From the NCBI GenBank assembly GCA_947627205.1, contig CANQVE010000017.1, positions 1-40,737 of the forward strand: 40,737 nucleotides of DNA. The letters run 5' to 3'. The position numbers and the translations under genes are program-made. Of this stretch, positions 8,046-16,292 are shown piece after piece. The DNA is from an uncultured Clostridia bacterium (GTDB lineage: Bacteria > Bacillota > Clostridia > Oscillospirales > Ruminococcaceae). The stretch's first letter is position 1. Each line of letters begins with the position of its first letter. The notes beneath the pieces are model-generated. The model was not told the origin of the DNA. It searched no databases and saw only the letters and a program-made list of their open reading frames with translations.

Positions 8046-8641
8046 TACTTCAACTCTCCCAAAATCTTTTGTGAAACGTTTAAAAATTCCTCACGCGAAT
8101 ACAGTGCATTTACCGCTTCAAGAAGCATATTTGCCGAAAGCCCCGACGGAAAACCGAGCTTTTGCTGGAGCAGTTTTCTCTTTACCGCGGAATTTTCTCC
8201 CCCGCAAAGTCCGAGGTCAAAAAGGTCGGCTTTTGTCACGGGATCTTTATTTTCCGCACATTCCTCTGCAAAGACACCCGCTCTTTCAAACGCTTCGAGA
8301 AGTATCTTTTCCGTCATTCCCTCAACTCCGAGAAGCCCCTGCTTTGACGGAGCGCGTTTGCGCTTTTCCTTTCCGATTATTTCGGGGATATAGACGTTTG
8401 TTATCTTTCCGCCGCCGATAATGTTTTTCAGCCTCGCGCGTATCTGAAAACCCGCGCTGTCGCTGTCGGTAAGCACTATAACGCCCGTCTTTTCCGCAAA
8501 CATTTTTATGAGCGCGGCGGTCTCGCCGTCCTTGTATATCGAAAACCCGTTTGTCGGTATTATCACCGCGTCAACATAATTTGAGAGCGTTATTTTGTCA
8601 TACTTGCCCTCAACTATTACAGCTTTGTTTATTTTTATCAT
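8045..8641 (-). CDS. TOPRIM domain protein with DUF4093 tail (ribonuclease M5-like)
   Basis: This 198-residue protein starts with a TOPRIM fold: VEGKYDK carries the catalytic Glu11, and TDSDSAG carries Asp59 and Asp61, which bind magnesium. This resembles ribonuclease M5, which trims 5S rRNA, and the segment KQGLLGVEG also fits that family. The C-terminal half (about 115-198) matches the DUF4093 extension of clostridial versions. Its ATG directly follows the TAG of holA. The usual neighbour ksgA is absent, so the M5 role is probable but not proven; other TOPRIM nucleases are possible. Confidence 0.8.
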   Translation of the reverse strand: MIKINKAVIVEGKYDKITLSNYVDAVIIPTNGFSIYKDGETAALIKMFAEKTGVIVLTDSDSAGFQIRARLKNIIGGGKITNVYIPEIIGKEKRKRAPSKQGLLGVEGMTEKILLEAFERAGVFAEECAENKDPVTKADLFDLGLCGGENSAVKRKLLQQKLGFPSGLSANMLLEAVNALYSREEFLNVSQKILGELK

Positions 8642-9700
8642 CTAGTCATTTGTTTTCTTGAGCATGGATATCTCCGCTATTGCGCTTTCAACAAGTGTTC
8701 TCCTGTTCATCTTGGAAGAATTCAGGAGCTTGTTTGTCCTGTATAAGACCGTTATGCAGTCGCCGAGGTATCTCAGAGGAAGTTTTGCCGACTTCTGATA
8801 GGCATTCTTTACCGCGAAGCTCCTGCCGCCGTAATATCCGAAAGCCTGAGCCGTGTCCTGATAGCTCTTCCCTGCTAACTTTCCGATTTTTGCGCGGTAT
8901 AGATCGACAAAATATCCCGAAAGAGCGAAAAATATCCTGTGCTCGTCAAATCTCTGTATAAAAAGCTCATCGAGTATCTCAAAAGCCTTTTGCGTTTTTC
9001 CGTCAAACAGCGCGTCTGCAAGTGTATATATGCCCGCGTCTGCACGCTTCGGCACAAGCGCGTTCAGGTCGTCCTTTGTTATCTCGCCGCTCTGTCTGTA
9101 GGCGCAGAGCTTTTCTATCTCGTTTCCGAGGACAGTCAGGCTCATACCGCATTCTTCCGCAAGAAAAGCCGCGTTTTCTCCCGAAATGGTACAGCCCGCG
9201 CGCTCGGCTTTTCTTCTTATCTGTGTACAAACCCTGTCCATTGACAAAAACTTAAACTCGCAGACCGAGCCGTTTTTGTCCGCCGCTTCTAAGAGCTTTT
9301 TGGGCTTTTCTTTTATCTTTTTGCCGTTATAAGTCTCGGGCGGGATATGGAGCTGTTCGATTATCAAAACGGAAGAATCGGGGATATTTTTAAACAGCGC
9401 GAGATAATTTTTTTGCTCGTTTAAGTCAAGCTGTTCAAGGTCAAGGTCCTTTATCAGCGCGCACTTATATTCCGCAAATACGGGCATTCCGTCAAGATAA
9501 TCCGCTATCTCCGCAGAGCGCGGCGCGTCCGCGAACTTTATAAAATTCATATCGCGGACTTCTTCGGGCACGGCGGCGTCTATTATCCTGTCGGCATAGG
9601 TCTTTACAAGAAAATCCTCTTCACCGTACAAAAAATATACCCGCGAGAGCGCGCCCGACTTAAGCTCGGTTTTAAGCTGTGCTTCGGTCAGTCTGCCCAT
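8642..9700 (-). CDS. holA: DNA polymerase III subunit delta
   Basis: The 352-residue protein matches HolA in length and layout. It opens with VYFLYGEEDFLV, the degenerate P-loop start of clamp-loader delta, followed by an AAA+-like region and a helical collar domain at the C terminus. Delta opens the beta sliding clamp during loading. It starts three bases after the stop of the HIT gene without a strong ribosome site, so coupling is likely. In many Firmicutes holA sits between comEC and rpsT; neither is here. Confidence 0.9.
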   Translation of the reverse strand: MGRLTEAQLKTELKSGALSRVYFLYGEEDFLVKTYADRIIDAAVPEEVRDMNFIKFADAPRSAEIADYLDGMPVFAEYKCALIKDLDLEQLDLNEQKNYLALFKNIPDSSVLIIEQLHIPPETYNGKKIKEKPKKLLEAADKNGSVCEFKFLSMDRVCTQIRRKAERAGCTISGENAAFLAEECGMSLTVLGNEIEKLCAYRQSGEITKDDLNALVPKRADAGIYTLADALFDGKTQKAFEILDELFIQRFDEHRIFFALSGYFVDLYRAKIGKLAGKSYQDTAQAFGYYGGRSFAVKNAYQKSAKLPLRYLGDCITVLYRTNKLLNSSKMNRRTLVESAIAEISMLKKTND

Positions 9701-9703
9701 GTT

Positions 9704-10054
<351 letters not shown>

Positions 10055-10068
10055 CTAATTATAAACAA

Positions 10069-12720
10069 TTATTGCTTAAGATACTTTGCGGCAATTTCTT
10101 CCGCCGCTTTTAAAGCGTCGCCTATCTTTGAAGCGTCGGGAACACCCGCCATAGCTTGGTCGGGCTTTCCGCCGCCTTTTCCTCCTGCGACTGCCGCAAT
10201 TTCGCGCACGAGCGTTCCGGCGTTAAGGCCCTTTTCAATTGCGCTCTTTGAGCATTTGCAGAGGATATTGCTCTTGCCGTCGGTCGTTCCCGCAAGCACT
10301 GCCGCAAAGCAGTCGTATTTGTCAGCTACGGTATCGCCGACCTTGCGTAAGCCGTCCGCGCCCATTCCGTCGAGCCTTGCGCAGACTATCTTTACGCCGC
10401 CTGTTTCGGGAACGTTTTGAAATATATCGCCGAGCTTTGCATTTGCCGCAGCCTGCTCCATGCTCTCTATCTTCTTGTCCTTTTCGCGCATTTCAGTCAT
10501 TATGCTCTCCGCTCTGCGGACAAGGTCGTCCTCGTTCTGCGCTTTAAGCACCGCGCAGGTCTTTTCGAGCGTGTTCTTATAATCATACAGCATCGACATA
10601 ACGCCCATGCCCGTGATTGCCTGGATACGTCTTACGCCGCTGGCTACCGATGTTTCAAAGCAGATTTTAAACAAGCCTGCCTGAGCAGAGTTTTTAAGGT
10701 GAGTTCCTCCGCAGAATTCCGTTGAATAATCGCCGACGGAAACCACTCTTACTATATCGCCGTATTTCTCGCCGAACAGCGCCATTGCGCCTTTTTTGCG
10801 GGCTTCTTCTATAGGCAATACTTCCGTTACTACAGGAACAGCCGACATTATGACGTTGTTGACATACTTTTCAACTTTAAGTATTTCCTCGTCAGTAAGC
10901 GCGCTGAAATGAGAAAAGTCGAAACGGCACTGATACGGATCTACATAAGAGCCGCACTGGTGGACATGGTCGCCGAGAACGCTTCTCAAAGCCGCCTGCA
11001 AGATATGACAGCAGGTGTGGTTGCGCTGTGTAGCCATACGGAGCTGTTCGTCTACTTTTGCCGTTACGGTTTCTCCTACCTCAAATCCGCCCTTTGTTAC
11101 CTTGCACTTGCATATAAACTGACCGCCGCCGAGCTTTTTAGTATCGAGAACTTCAAGCTCGTCGCTGTTGTGGAAAATAATTCCCTTGTCTCCGACCTGT
11201 CCGCCCATTTCCGCATAGAACGGAGTTTTGTTGATAACAACGCCCACTTCGTCGCCCTCTCCACAGAACTCAACGCTTTCGCCGTCCTTTGTAAGAGCGA
11301 GTATTTTCGCGTCGCAAACTAGCGTGTCATATCCCAGAAACTCTGTTTTAAGCGCGTCAAGATCCGAGTTCTTTGCATTGTCCCAGCCGCCGCCGAGCTT
11401 TTTGTTCTTGCGGGCGGTTTCCTTTTGTACCTTCATGCACTCCTTAAAGCCCTCTTCGTCCGCAGAGAGACCTTTTTCCGCGAGTATTTCTTTCGTCAGG
11501 TCAAGCGGGAAGCCGTAGGTATCGTGGAGCTTGAAAACGTTTTCTCCCGAAAGCGTCTTGTTTCCGCTTTTCTGAAGCTCGGCTATCATTTCGTCAAGTA
11601 TCGCCGAGCCGTTGTCTATTGTTTTTGCAAAGCTCTCTTCTTCGGTCTGAATGACTTTCTTTATATAAGAACGCTTTTCGGCAAGCTCGGGATAAGCCGA
11701 AAGGTTTTCGTCAATGACCGTATCGCATACTTCATACAAAAACGGCTTGTGATAGCCCAGCAATCTGCCGTGGCGCGCCGCTCTCCTCAATAGTCTGCGG
11801 AGAACATAGCCTCTGCCCTCGTTTGAGGGGAGTATGCCGTCGCCCACCATAAACGTTGTGGAGCGGATATGGTCGGTTATGACGCGGATAGATATGTCAT
11901 TTTGCTCGTTGTCATGATAGTTTACGCCGACAATGGAGCATATCTTTCCCATTATGTTTTTTACGGTGTCTACTTCAAACAGGTTGTCCACGTCCTGCAT
12001 TACGCACGCAAGGCGCTCCAAGCCCATTCCCGTATCTATATTCTTTGTGGCAAGCTGGGTGTAGTTGCCCTTGCCGTCATTGTCAAACTGCGTAAAGACA
12101 AGGTTCCAGATCTCGATAACTCTGTCGCAGTCGCCGACTTCTTCAAAATTGTCCTGACCGATATGGTCGAACTTTCCGTACTTTTCCCCTCTGTCAAAGT
12201 GGATCTCCGAGCATGGACCGCAGGGACCGCTTCCGTGCTCCCAGAAATTGTCGGCTTTTCCGAGCCTGATAATGCGGTCGCGGGGAATGCCGACCTCGTT
12301 TGCCCAGATGTCGCCCGCTTCGTCGTCCTGCTCGTAAATGGTGATGTACAGTCTGTCTGCGGGGATCTCGAGCTTTTTCGTCAGAAATTCCCAAGCCCAA
12401 GCGGTAGCCTCGTGTTTAAAATAATCGCCGAAAGAAAAATTTCCGAGCATTTCAAAATAAGTTCCGTGGCGCGCGGTCTTGCCGACGTTTTCAATGTCGG
12501 GCGTTCTAATGCACTTCTGGCAGGTAGTAACGCGGTGACGCGGAGGCTCTTCTATGCCCTGGAAGTATTTTTTAAGCGGCGTCATGCCCGCGTTTATAAG
12601 CAGTATAGAGTTATCGTCTGCGGGCGGCACGAGCGGAAAGCTCTGCATACGCAGATGTCCCTTGCTCTCAAAAAACGAGAGATAGCTCTCGCGCAGTTCA
12701 TTTAGTCCCATCCACTTCAT
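10069..12720 (-). CDS. alaS: Alanyl-tRNA synthetase
   Basis: The 883-residue protein is full length. It has the class II catalytic domain at the N terminus (about 1-240, with RHGTYFEMLGNFSFGDYF), the tRNA-recognition helices, and the editing domain with NHTCCH (HxxxH) and FCGGTHLKN, which bind zinc and remove mischarged serine or glycine. The C-terminal region ends in a glycine-rich C-Ala domain. It is the first gene of a seven-gene operon and follows a strong promoter by a leader of only about 43 bases, so no T-box fits. GAGGAAT precedes the ATG. Confidence 0.98.
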   Translation of the reverse strand: MKWMGLNELRESYLSFFESKGHLRMQSFPLVPPADDNSILLINAGMTPLKKYFQGIEEPPRHRVTTCQKCIRTPDIENVGKTARHGTYFEMLGNFSFGDYFKHEATAWAWEFLTKKLEIPADRLYITIYEQDDEAGDIWANEVGIPRDRIIRLGKADNFWEHGSGPCGPCSEIHFDRGEKYGKFDHIGQDNFEEVGDCDRVIEIWNLVFTQFDNDGKGNYTQLATKNIDTGMGLERLACVMQDVDNLFEVDTVKNIMGKICSIVGVNYHDNEQNDISIRVITDHIRSTTFMVGDGILPSNEGRGYVLRRLLRRAARHGRLLGYHKPFLYEVCDTVIDENLSAYPELAEKRSYIKKVIQTEEESFAKTIDNGSAILDEMIAELQKSGNKTLSGENVFKLHDTYGFPLDLTKEILAEKGLSADEEGFKECMKVQKETARKNKKLGGGWDNAKNSDLDALKTEFLGYDTLVCDAKILALTKDGESVEFCGEGDEVGVVINKTPFYAEMGGQVGDKGIIFHNSDELEVLDTKKLGGGQFICKCKVTKGGFEVGETVTAKVDEQLRMATQRNHTCCHILQAALRSVLGDHVHQCGSYVDPYQCRFDFSHFSALTDEEILKVEKYVNNVIMSAVPVVTEVLPIEEARKKGAMALFGEKYGDIVRVVSVGDYSTEFCGGTHLKNSAQAGLFKICFETSVASGVRRIQAITGMGVMSMLYDYKNTLEKTCAVLKAQNEDDLVRRAESIMTEMREKDKKIESMEQAAANAKLGDIFQNVPETGGVKIVCARLDGMGADGLRKVGDTVADKYDCFAAVLAGTTDGKSNILCKCSKSAIEKGLNAGTLVREIAAVAGGKGGGKPDQAMAGVPDASKIGDALKAAEEIAAKYLKQ

Positions 12721-12769
12721 TTTTTATTCCTCACTTTTACAGAATTTTAAAATAAAAACATACATATTT

Positions 12770-12797
12770 ATTATAACTCATTTTGCCAAAAAGTCAA
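12770..12797 (-). promoter_or_regulatory. Promoter of the alaS operon
   Basis: The minus strand reads TTGACT (12792-12797), a 16-bp spacer, then TATAAT (12770-12775). The predicted start is near 12763, giving a short leader of about 43 bases. Confidence 0.85.
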
Positions 12798-12868
12798 TAT
12801 ATTTCGGCATATTTTTTCAATAAGAACGCAAAGAGGAACGTTTTGAAAAGGTTCCTCTCCATTAAACA

Positions 12869-12905
12869 TAAAAATCGAAGCCGCACATTTTCATGCGCGG
12901 CTTCG
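12869..12905 (-). terminator. Rho-independent terminator after the small membrane protein gene
   Basis: A 9-bp GC-rich stem (12876-12884 with 12897-12905) is followed on the minus strand by ATTTTTAT. It lies 48 bases past the stop at 12954. A second hairpin (AGAGGAAC at 12832-12839 with GTTCCTCT at 12851-12858) follows without a T tract and separates this unit from the alaS promoter. Confidence 0.85.
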
Positions 12906-12953
12906 ACCAAAGGTGGTTTCTATGAAATCATTCAATCAAATTAAAGCGGATCA

Positions 12954-13220
12954 TTACTTGATTATCTTGATCTTACCAAGCAGGGGAACTTCTTTTTCCT
13001 GTCCCTGGCAAGCGCCGACGAAAGCGATTATCCAGCAAACGAAGATGAATATATCCCATGCCAAGCCGACAAACGGAATTGCTCCGAGAAGTCCGAAAAG
13101 GAAAAGAACGAGCGACTGGTTGATGTGGAACTTTGCGCCCTCCTTATCGCCTGCAAGAAATGCAACAAGAAGTCCGATCCAAGTAAGGTATGCAACGATA
13201 CCGGTAGTTTTCGTGTCCAT
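12954..13220 (-). CDS. Small DUF4870-like membrane protein
   Basis: The protein has 88 residues from the ATG at 13220, which has GGAGGG eight bases upstream; an in-frame extension to 13271 lacks a ribosome site. There are two or three hydrophobic segments, the motif AGDKEGAKFHINQSL between the first and second, and a short tail VPLLGKIKI. This pattern is typical of small DUF4870/TIC20-like bacterial membrane proteins of unknown function. It is transcribed alone, with its own promoter and terminator. Confidence 0.8.
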   Translation of the reverse strand: MDTKTTGIVAYLTWIGLLVAFLAGDKEGAKFHINQSLVLFLFGLLGAIPFVGLAWDIFIFVCWIIAFVGACQGQEKEVPLLGKIKIIK

Positions 13221-13278
13221 AAGTAAAACCCTCCATAAGTTCATTATTAAGTACAGCGGGAATTTCCGCAATAATATA

Positions 13279-13307
13279 ATTTTATATTAAAGACGGACAA
13301 TTGTCAA
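13279..13307 (-). promoter_or_regulatory. Promoter of the small membrane protein gene, with palindromes
   Basis: The minus strand has TTGACA (13302-13307), a 17-bp spacer and TAAAAT (13279-13284). A perfect palindrome GACAATTGTC (13296-13305) overlaps the -35, and a related dyad GACAA-N7-TTGTC lies at 13357-13373, about 60 bases upstream. Both could be binding sites of one regulator. Confidence 0.8.
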
Positions 13308-13390
13308 GCGTTATGGACGAATTATTAAACATTTTTTAGAACTTTTATGAAATTTCGACAAATTTTAATTGTCCGCAGCTCAAAACTTTG

Positions 13391-14017
13391 CTAATTTTTC
13401 AAGTAGGGATTATACATTTTTTCCGCTTTGAGAGTCGTAGTTTCTCCGTGTCCCGTGAAAACTCTGTAGCCGCCGCCGAGCGCGGATATTTTTTCGAGGC
13501 TTTCCCACATCTGCTTTTCGCTTCCCGAAAAACCGTCCGTTCTGCCTACGCCGTTTTTAAACAGCACGTCTCCCGCGAAAAATCCGCCCAGACTGTCGCA
13601 GAACAAAAGACAGCTCCCCGCCGTATGCCCGGGAGCGTTCATAACGCGAAATTCAATTTCGCACACGGAAAACTTTTCGCCGTCCGAAAAAGTTTTGTCG
13701 GGAACAACGGGCTTGAATTCCACGCCCTGCATAAACCACGCCCAGCATTTTTCCGCGCTTATGAGCATTTCCTTGTCAAGCTCGGGCGCGTAAACGGGCG
13801 CGCCTGTCACGGCTTTTATGTCCGAAACTCCCGCAAAATGGTCATAATGCCCGTGGGTTATGATAATACCGCCGATCTTCAATCCGTTCTTCTGTGCAAA
13901 ACCAAGGACTTCCGCCGAAGAAGCAGGATCGATGACCACCGCCTCTTTGCTGTCGGTCGTTATTATATAACAGTTTGAAGCAAGCGCCCCCAGCGCCATT
14001 CGCGTTATCTCAATCAT
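13391..14017 (-). CDS. MBL-fold metallo-hydrolase (glyoxalase II-like)
   Basis: The 208-residue protein is a compact single-domain metallo-beta-lactamase fold. The metal-binding motif HGHYDH is at 55-60, followed by the APGHTAGS histidine, GDVLF and the C-terminal FTGHGETT. This arrangement matches the small hydroxyacylglutathione hydrolase-like group often found beside rel in Firmicutes (YqgX-like). The substrate is uncertain. It is the last gene after rel, separated by 53 bases holding a tandem array of SD-like heptamers. Confidence 0.9.
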   Translation of the reverse strand: MIEITRMALGALASNCYIITTDSKEAVVIDPASSAEVLGFAQKNGLKIGGIIITHGHYDHFAGVSDIKAVTGAPVYAPELDKEMLISAEKCWAWFMQGVEFKPVVPDKTFSDGEKFSVCEIEFRVMNAPGHTAGSCLLFCDSLGGFFAGDVLFKNGVGRTDGFSGSEKQMWESLEKISALGGGYRVFTGHGETTTLKAEKMYNPYLKN

Positions 14018-14018
14018 C

Positions 14019-14068
14019 TTTATTCTTACCTCTAACTCTTACCTCTTACTTCTAACCTCTTACCTCTA
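14019..14068 (-). repeat. Tandem heptamer array of SD-like GAGGTAA units
   Basis: Read on the minus strand, almost the whole rel-to-hydrolase spacer consists of about seven units: GAGGTAA, GAGGTTA, GAAGTAA, GAGGTAA, GAGTTA, GAGGTAA, GAATAAA, then G and the ATG. Four or five of these units are good anti-SD matches. The last good one lies about ten bases before the start codon. Confidence 0.85.
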
Positions 14069-14070
14069 AA

Positions 14071-16254
14071 TCAGGCTTTACCTGTTCTGTCTGCGGAAAT
14101 TACTCCGGGGATCTTCTGCAAACGGGAAATAACGTTTGCGAGCTGTTCAACTCCCGCTACTTCTATAGTAATGAGAAGATTTGTGTTCCCGTTTTTAAGC
14201 CTGTGCATATTCATCTCGTGCATGGGTATGCGGTTTGCGGCAATAGCGGCGGTTATGTCCGCAATGACCGAGGATCTCTGCTCACTGATTATGTCAATGG
14301 TCGCGCGGTAGGTCGAATCGTCTACTCCCGCCCACGAAGCCTTTAGCCACCTGTCGCGGTTCTCCTCGCTGTCCATGTTGTTTATAACGTTTACGCAGTC
14401 CTGTTTGTGTATCGAAACGCCGAAACCGCGCGTTACAAAGCCGATTATCGGATCACCGGGCAGAGGATTGCAGCACTGGGCAAATTTTATCTGGCAGTTG
14501 TCTATTCCCTCGATTATTATGCCTTTTTTGCGGCTGCGGCTGTTTGTCTGCTCCATGTTCTCCTCGGCAGTCATAACCGCGGCGTTATGCTCTTTCTGTG
14601 CGCGTATAACGCTGTCTTTTATGCGCTGGATAACTTTCGACATTGAAACGCCGCCGTAGCCTATCGCGGCATAAAGGTCGTCAACACTGTTCAGATGCGC
14701 TTTCATAGCCGCTTCTTCGAGGATATCGTTTTCAACGGGTATGCCGTTTCTCTTAAACTCGCGTTCAAGCTCCTCTTTGCCGCAGGCTATGTTTTCCTCG
14801 CGGCGCTCTTTCTTGAACCACGAGCGTATCTTGCTCTTGGCTTCGGTCGTCTGCGCGATATTGAGCCAATTTCTGTTCGGTCCGTAACTCGGAGAACCGC
14901 TCGTAAATATCTCGACAATGTCTCCCGTTTTTACCTGATAGTCAAACGGAACCATTCTTCCGCCGACCTTTGCGCCCGTCATTTTATTGCCGACTTCGGT
15001 GTGGATAGTATAAGCAAAATCAAGAACGTTTGCGCCGAGCGGGAGCGCAAAAACATCGCCTTTCGGGCTGAACACGAACACTTCGTCCTGTGTAAGATCG
15101 TTCTTTATCGCGTCTGCTATCTGCTCTACGTCGTCGGCTTCCTGCTGACGCTCAAGGAGCTGTCTTATCCAATCAAAGCGCTTTTCTCCGTCAACAGAAC
15201 CTTTCAGTCCCGCCTTGTATTTCCAATGCGCGGCGATACCGTATTGAGCGGTATTGTGCATTTCGACCGTTCTTATCTGGACCTCGAACGGTATGCCCTC
15301 TTTTCCTATTACCGTTGTGTGAAGCGACTGATAGCGGTTAGGCTTAGGAGTCGCAATATAGTCCTTGAAGCGGTAGGGCATAGGACTGAACAGGTCGTGA
15401 ATAACGCCTAAAACATTATAACATTCAACTACCGACTGAACGATTATCCTCACGGCGTAGATGTCGTATATCTCGTCAAAGGGCTTGTTCTTGACGTACA
15501 TTTTCTTATAAATGCTGAAAATGGACTTTACTCTGCCCTCTATGATTGGCGGCGGATCTATGTCGGAAATTCTCGAACGAATGCGCGTTATTATCTTGTC
15601 GATAAAGCTGTCGCGTTCGTCTTTGTGCAGGTCGAGCAGGCGTTCAATTTCCTTGCAGCCGTATGGATCAAGATAATGGATAGCTATGCTCTCCATTTCC
15701 TCTTTTATATCACTCATACCGAGGCGATGAGCAATGGGAGCATAGAAGTTCATAGTTTCGAGCGAGGTTTTGAGCTGTTTTTCGGGCGGACGCGCATAAA
15801 GAGTGCGCATATTATGAAGTCTGTCCGCGAGCTTTATGATGATAACGCGGATATCCTTACTCATGGCTATAAGTATTTTACGGATATTTTCAGCCTGCTG
15901 TTCTTCTTTGGTATTAAGCGGCACTTGTCCTATCTTTGTGACGCCGTCCACCATAAGCGCAACGTCCGAGCCGAATTTCTTCTTTATCTCTTCAAGCGCA
16001 ACATCGGTGTCTTCGACAACGTCGTGCATAAGCGCGGCGCATATTGTATCGGTGTCCATGAGATAATCGAGCAGTATCATAGCTACGGACAAAGGGTGGG
16101 TTATATATTTTTCGCCCGACGAGCGGAGCTGTCCGTCGTGAGCCTTGTCTGCAAGCTCAAAAGCGCGGCGTATCTTCTCCGTGTCGTACTCTCTGCCAGT
16201 GTCTGCGATTTTTTGCATAAGATCATCAATTGTCACACTTTTCTTTATATCCAT
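14071..16254 (-). CDS. rel: Bifunctional (p)ppGpp synthetase/hydrolase Rel
   Basis: The 727-residue protein has the full long-RSH layout. The HD hydrolase has HDVVED at 77-82. The synthetase has the RFKD motif at 295-298, the form found in bifunctional enzymes rather than the ExDD of synthesis-only RelA, and YQSLHT follows. Then come a TGS domain (about 394-455), the conserved-cysteine region with CCNPLPGD, and a C-terminal ACT domain (about 650-727). It makes and degrades the stringent-response alarmone and senses stalled ribosomes through its C-terminal half. It sits downstream of recJ in the purB unit. AGAGGCG precedes the ATG. Confidence 0.97.
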   Translation of the reverse strand: MDIKKSVTIDDLMQKIADTGREYDTEKIRRAFELADKAHDGQLRSSGEKYITHPLSVAMILLDYLMDTDTICAALMHDVVEDTDVALEEIKKKFGSDVALMVDGVTKIGQVPLNTKEEQQAENIRKILIAMSKDIRVIIIKLADRLHNMRTLYARPPEKQLKTSLETMNFYAPIAHRLGMSDIKEEMESIAIHYLDPYGCKEIERLLDLHKDERDSFIDKIITRIRSRISDIDPPPIIEGRVKSIFSIYKKMYVKNKPFDEIYDIYAVRIIVQSVVECYNVLGVIHDLFSPMPYRFKDYIATPKPNRYQSLHTTVIGKEGIPFEVQIRTVEMHNTAQYGIAAHWKYKAGLKGSVDGEKRFDWIRQLLERQQEADDVEQIADAIKNDLTQDEVFVFSPKGDVFALPLGANVLDFAYTIHTEVGNKMTGAKVGGRMVPFDYQVKTGDIVEIFTSGSPSYGPNRNWLNIAQTTEAKSKIRSWFKKERREENIACGKEELEREFKRNGIPVENDILEEAAMKAHLNSVDDLYAAIGYGGVSMSKVIQRIKDSVIRAQKEHNAAVMTAEENMEQTNSRSRKKGIIIEGIDNCQIKFAQCCNPLPGDPIIGFVTRGFGVSIHKQDCVNVINNMDSEENRDRWLKASWAGVDDSTYRATIDIISEQRSSVIADITAAIAANRIPMHEMNMHRLKNGNTNLLITIEVAGVEQLANVISRLQKIPGVISADRTGKA

Positions 16255-16292
16255 ACAAATCGCCTCTTAACCTATACGGGAGCTTTCCCGTG

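Noticed and set aside
12721-12797. A T-box riboswitch before alaS
   Set aside because: The predicted leader is only about 43 bases, too short for a T-box.
12832-12858. Second hairpin (AGAGGAAC/GTTCCTCT) as a terminator
   Set aside because: Neither strand has a T tract after the stem; the hairpin at 12869-12905 already serves as terminator.
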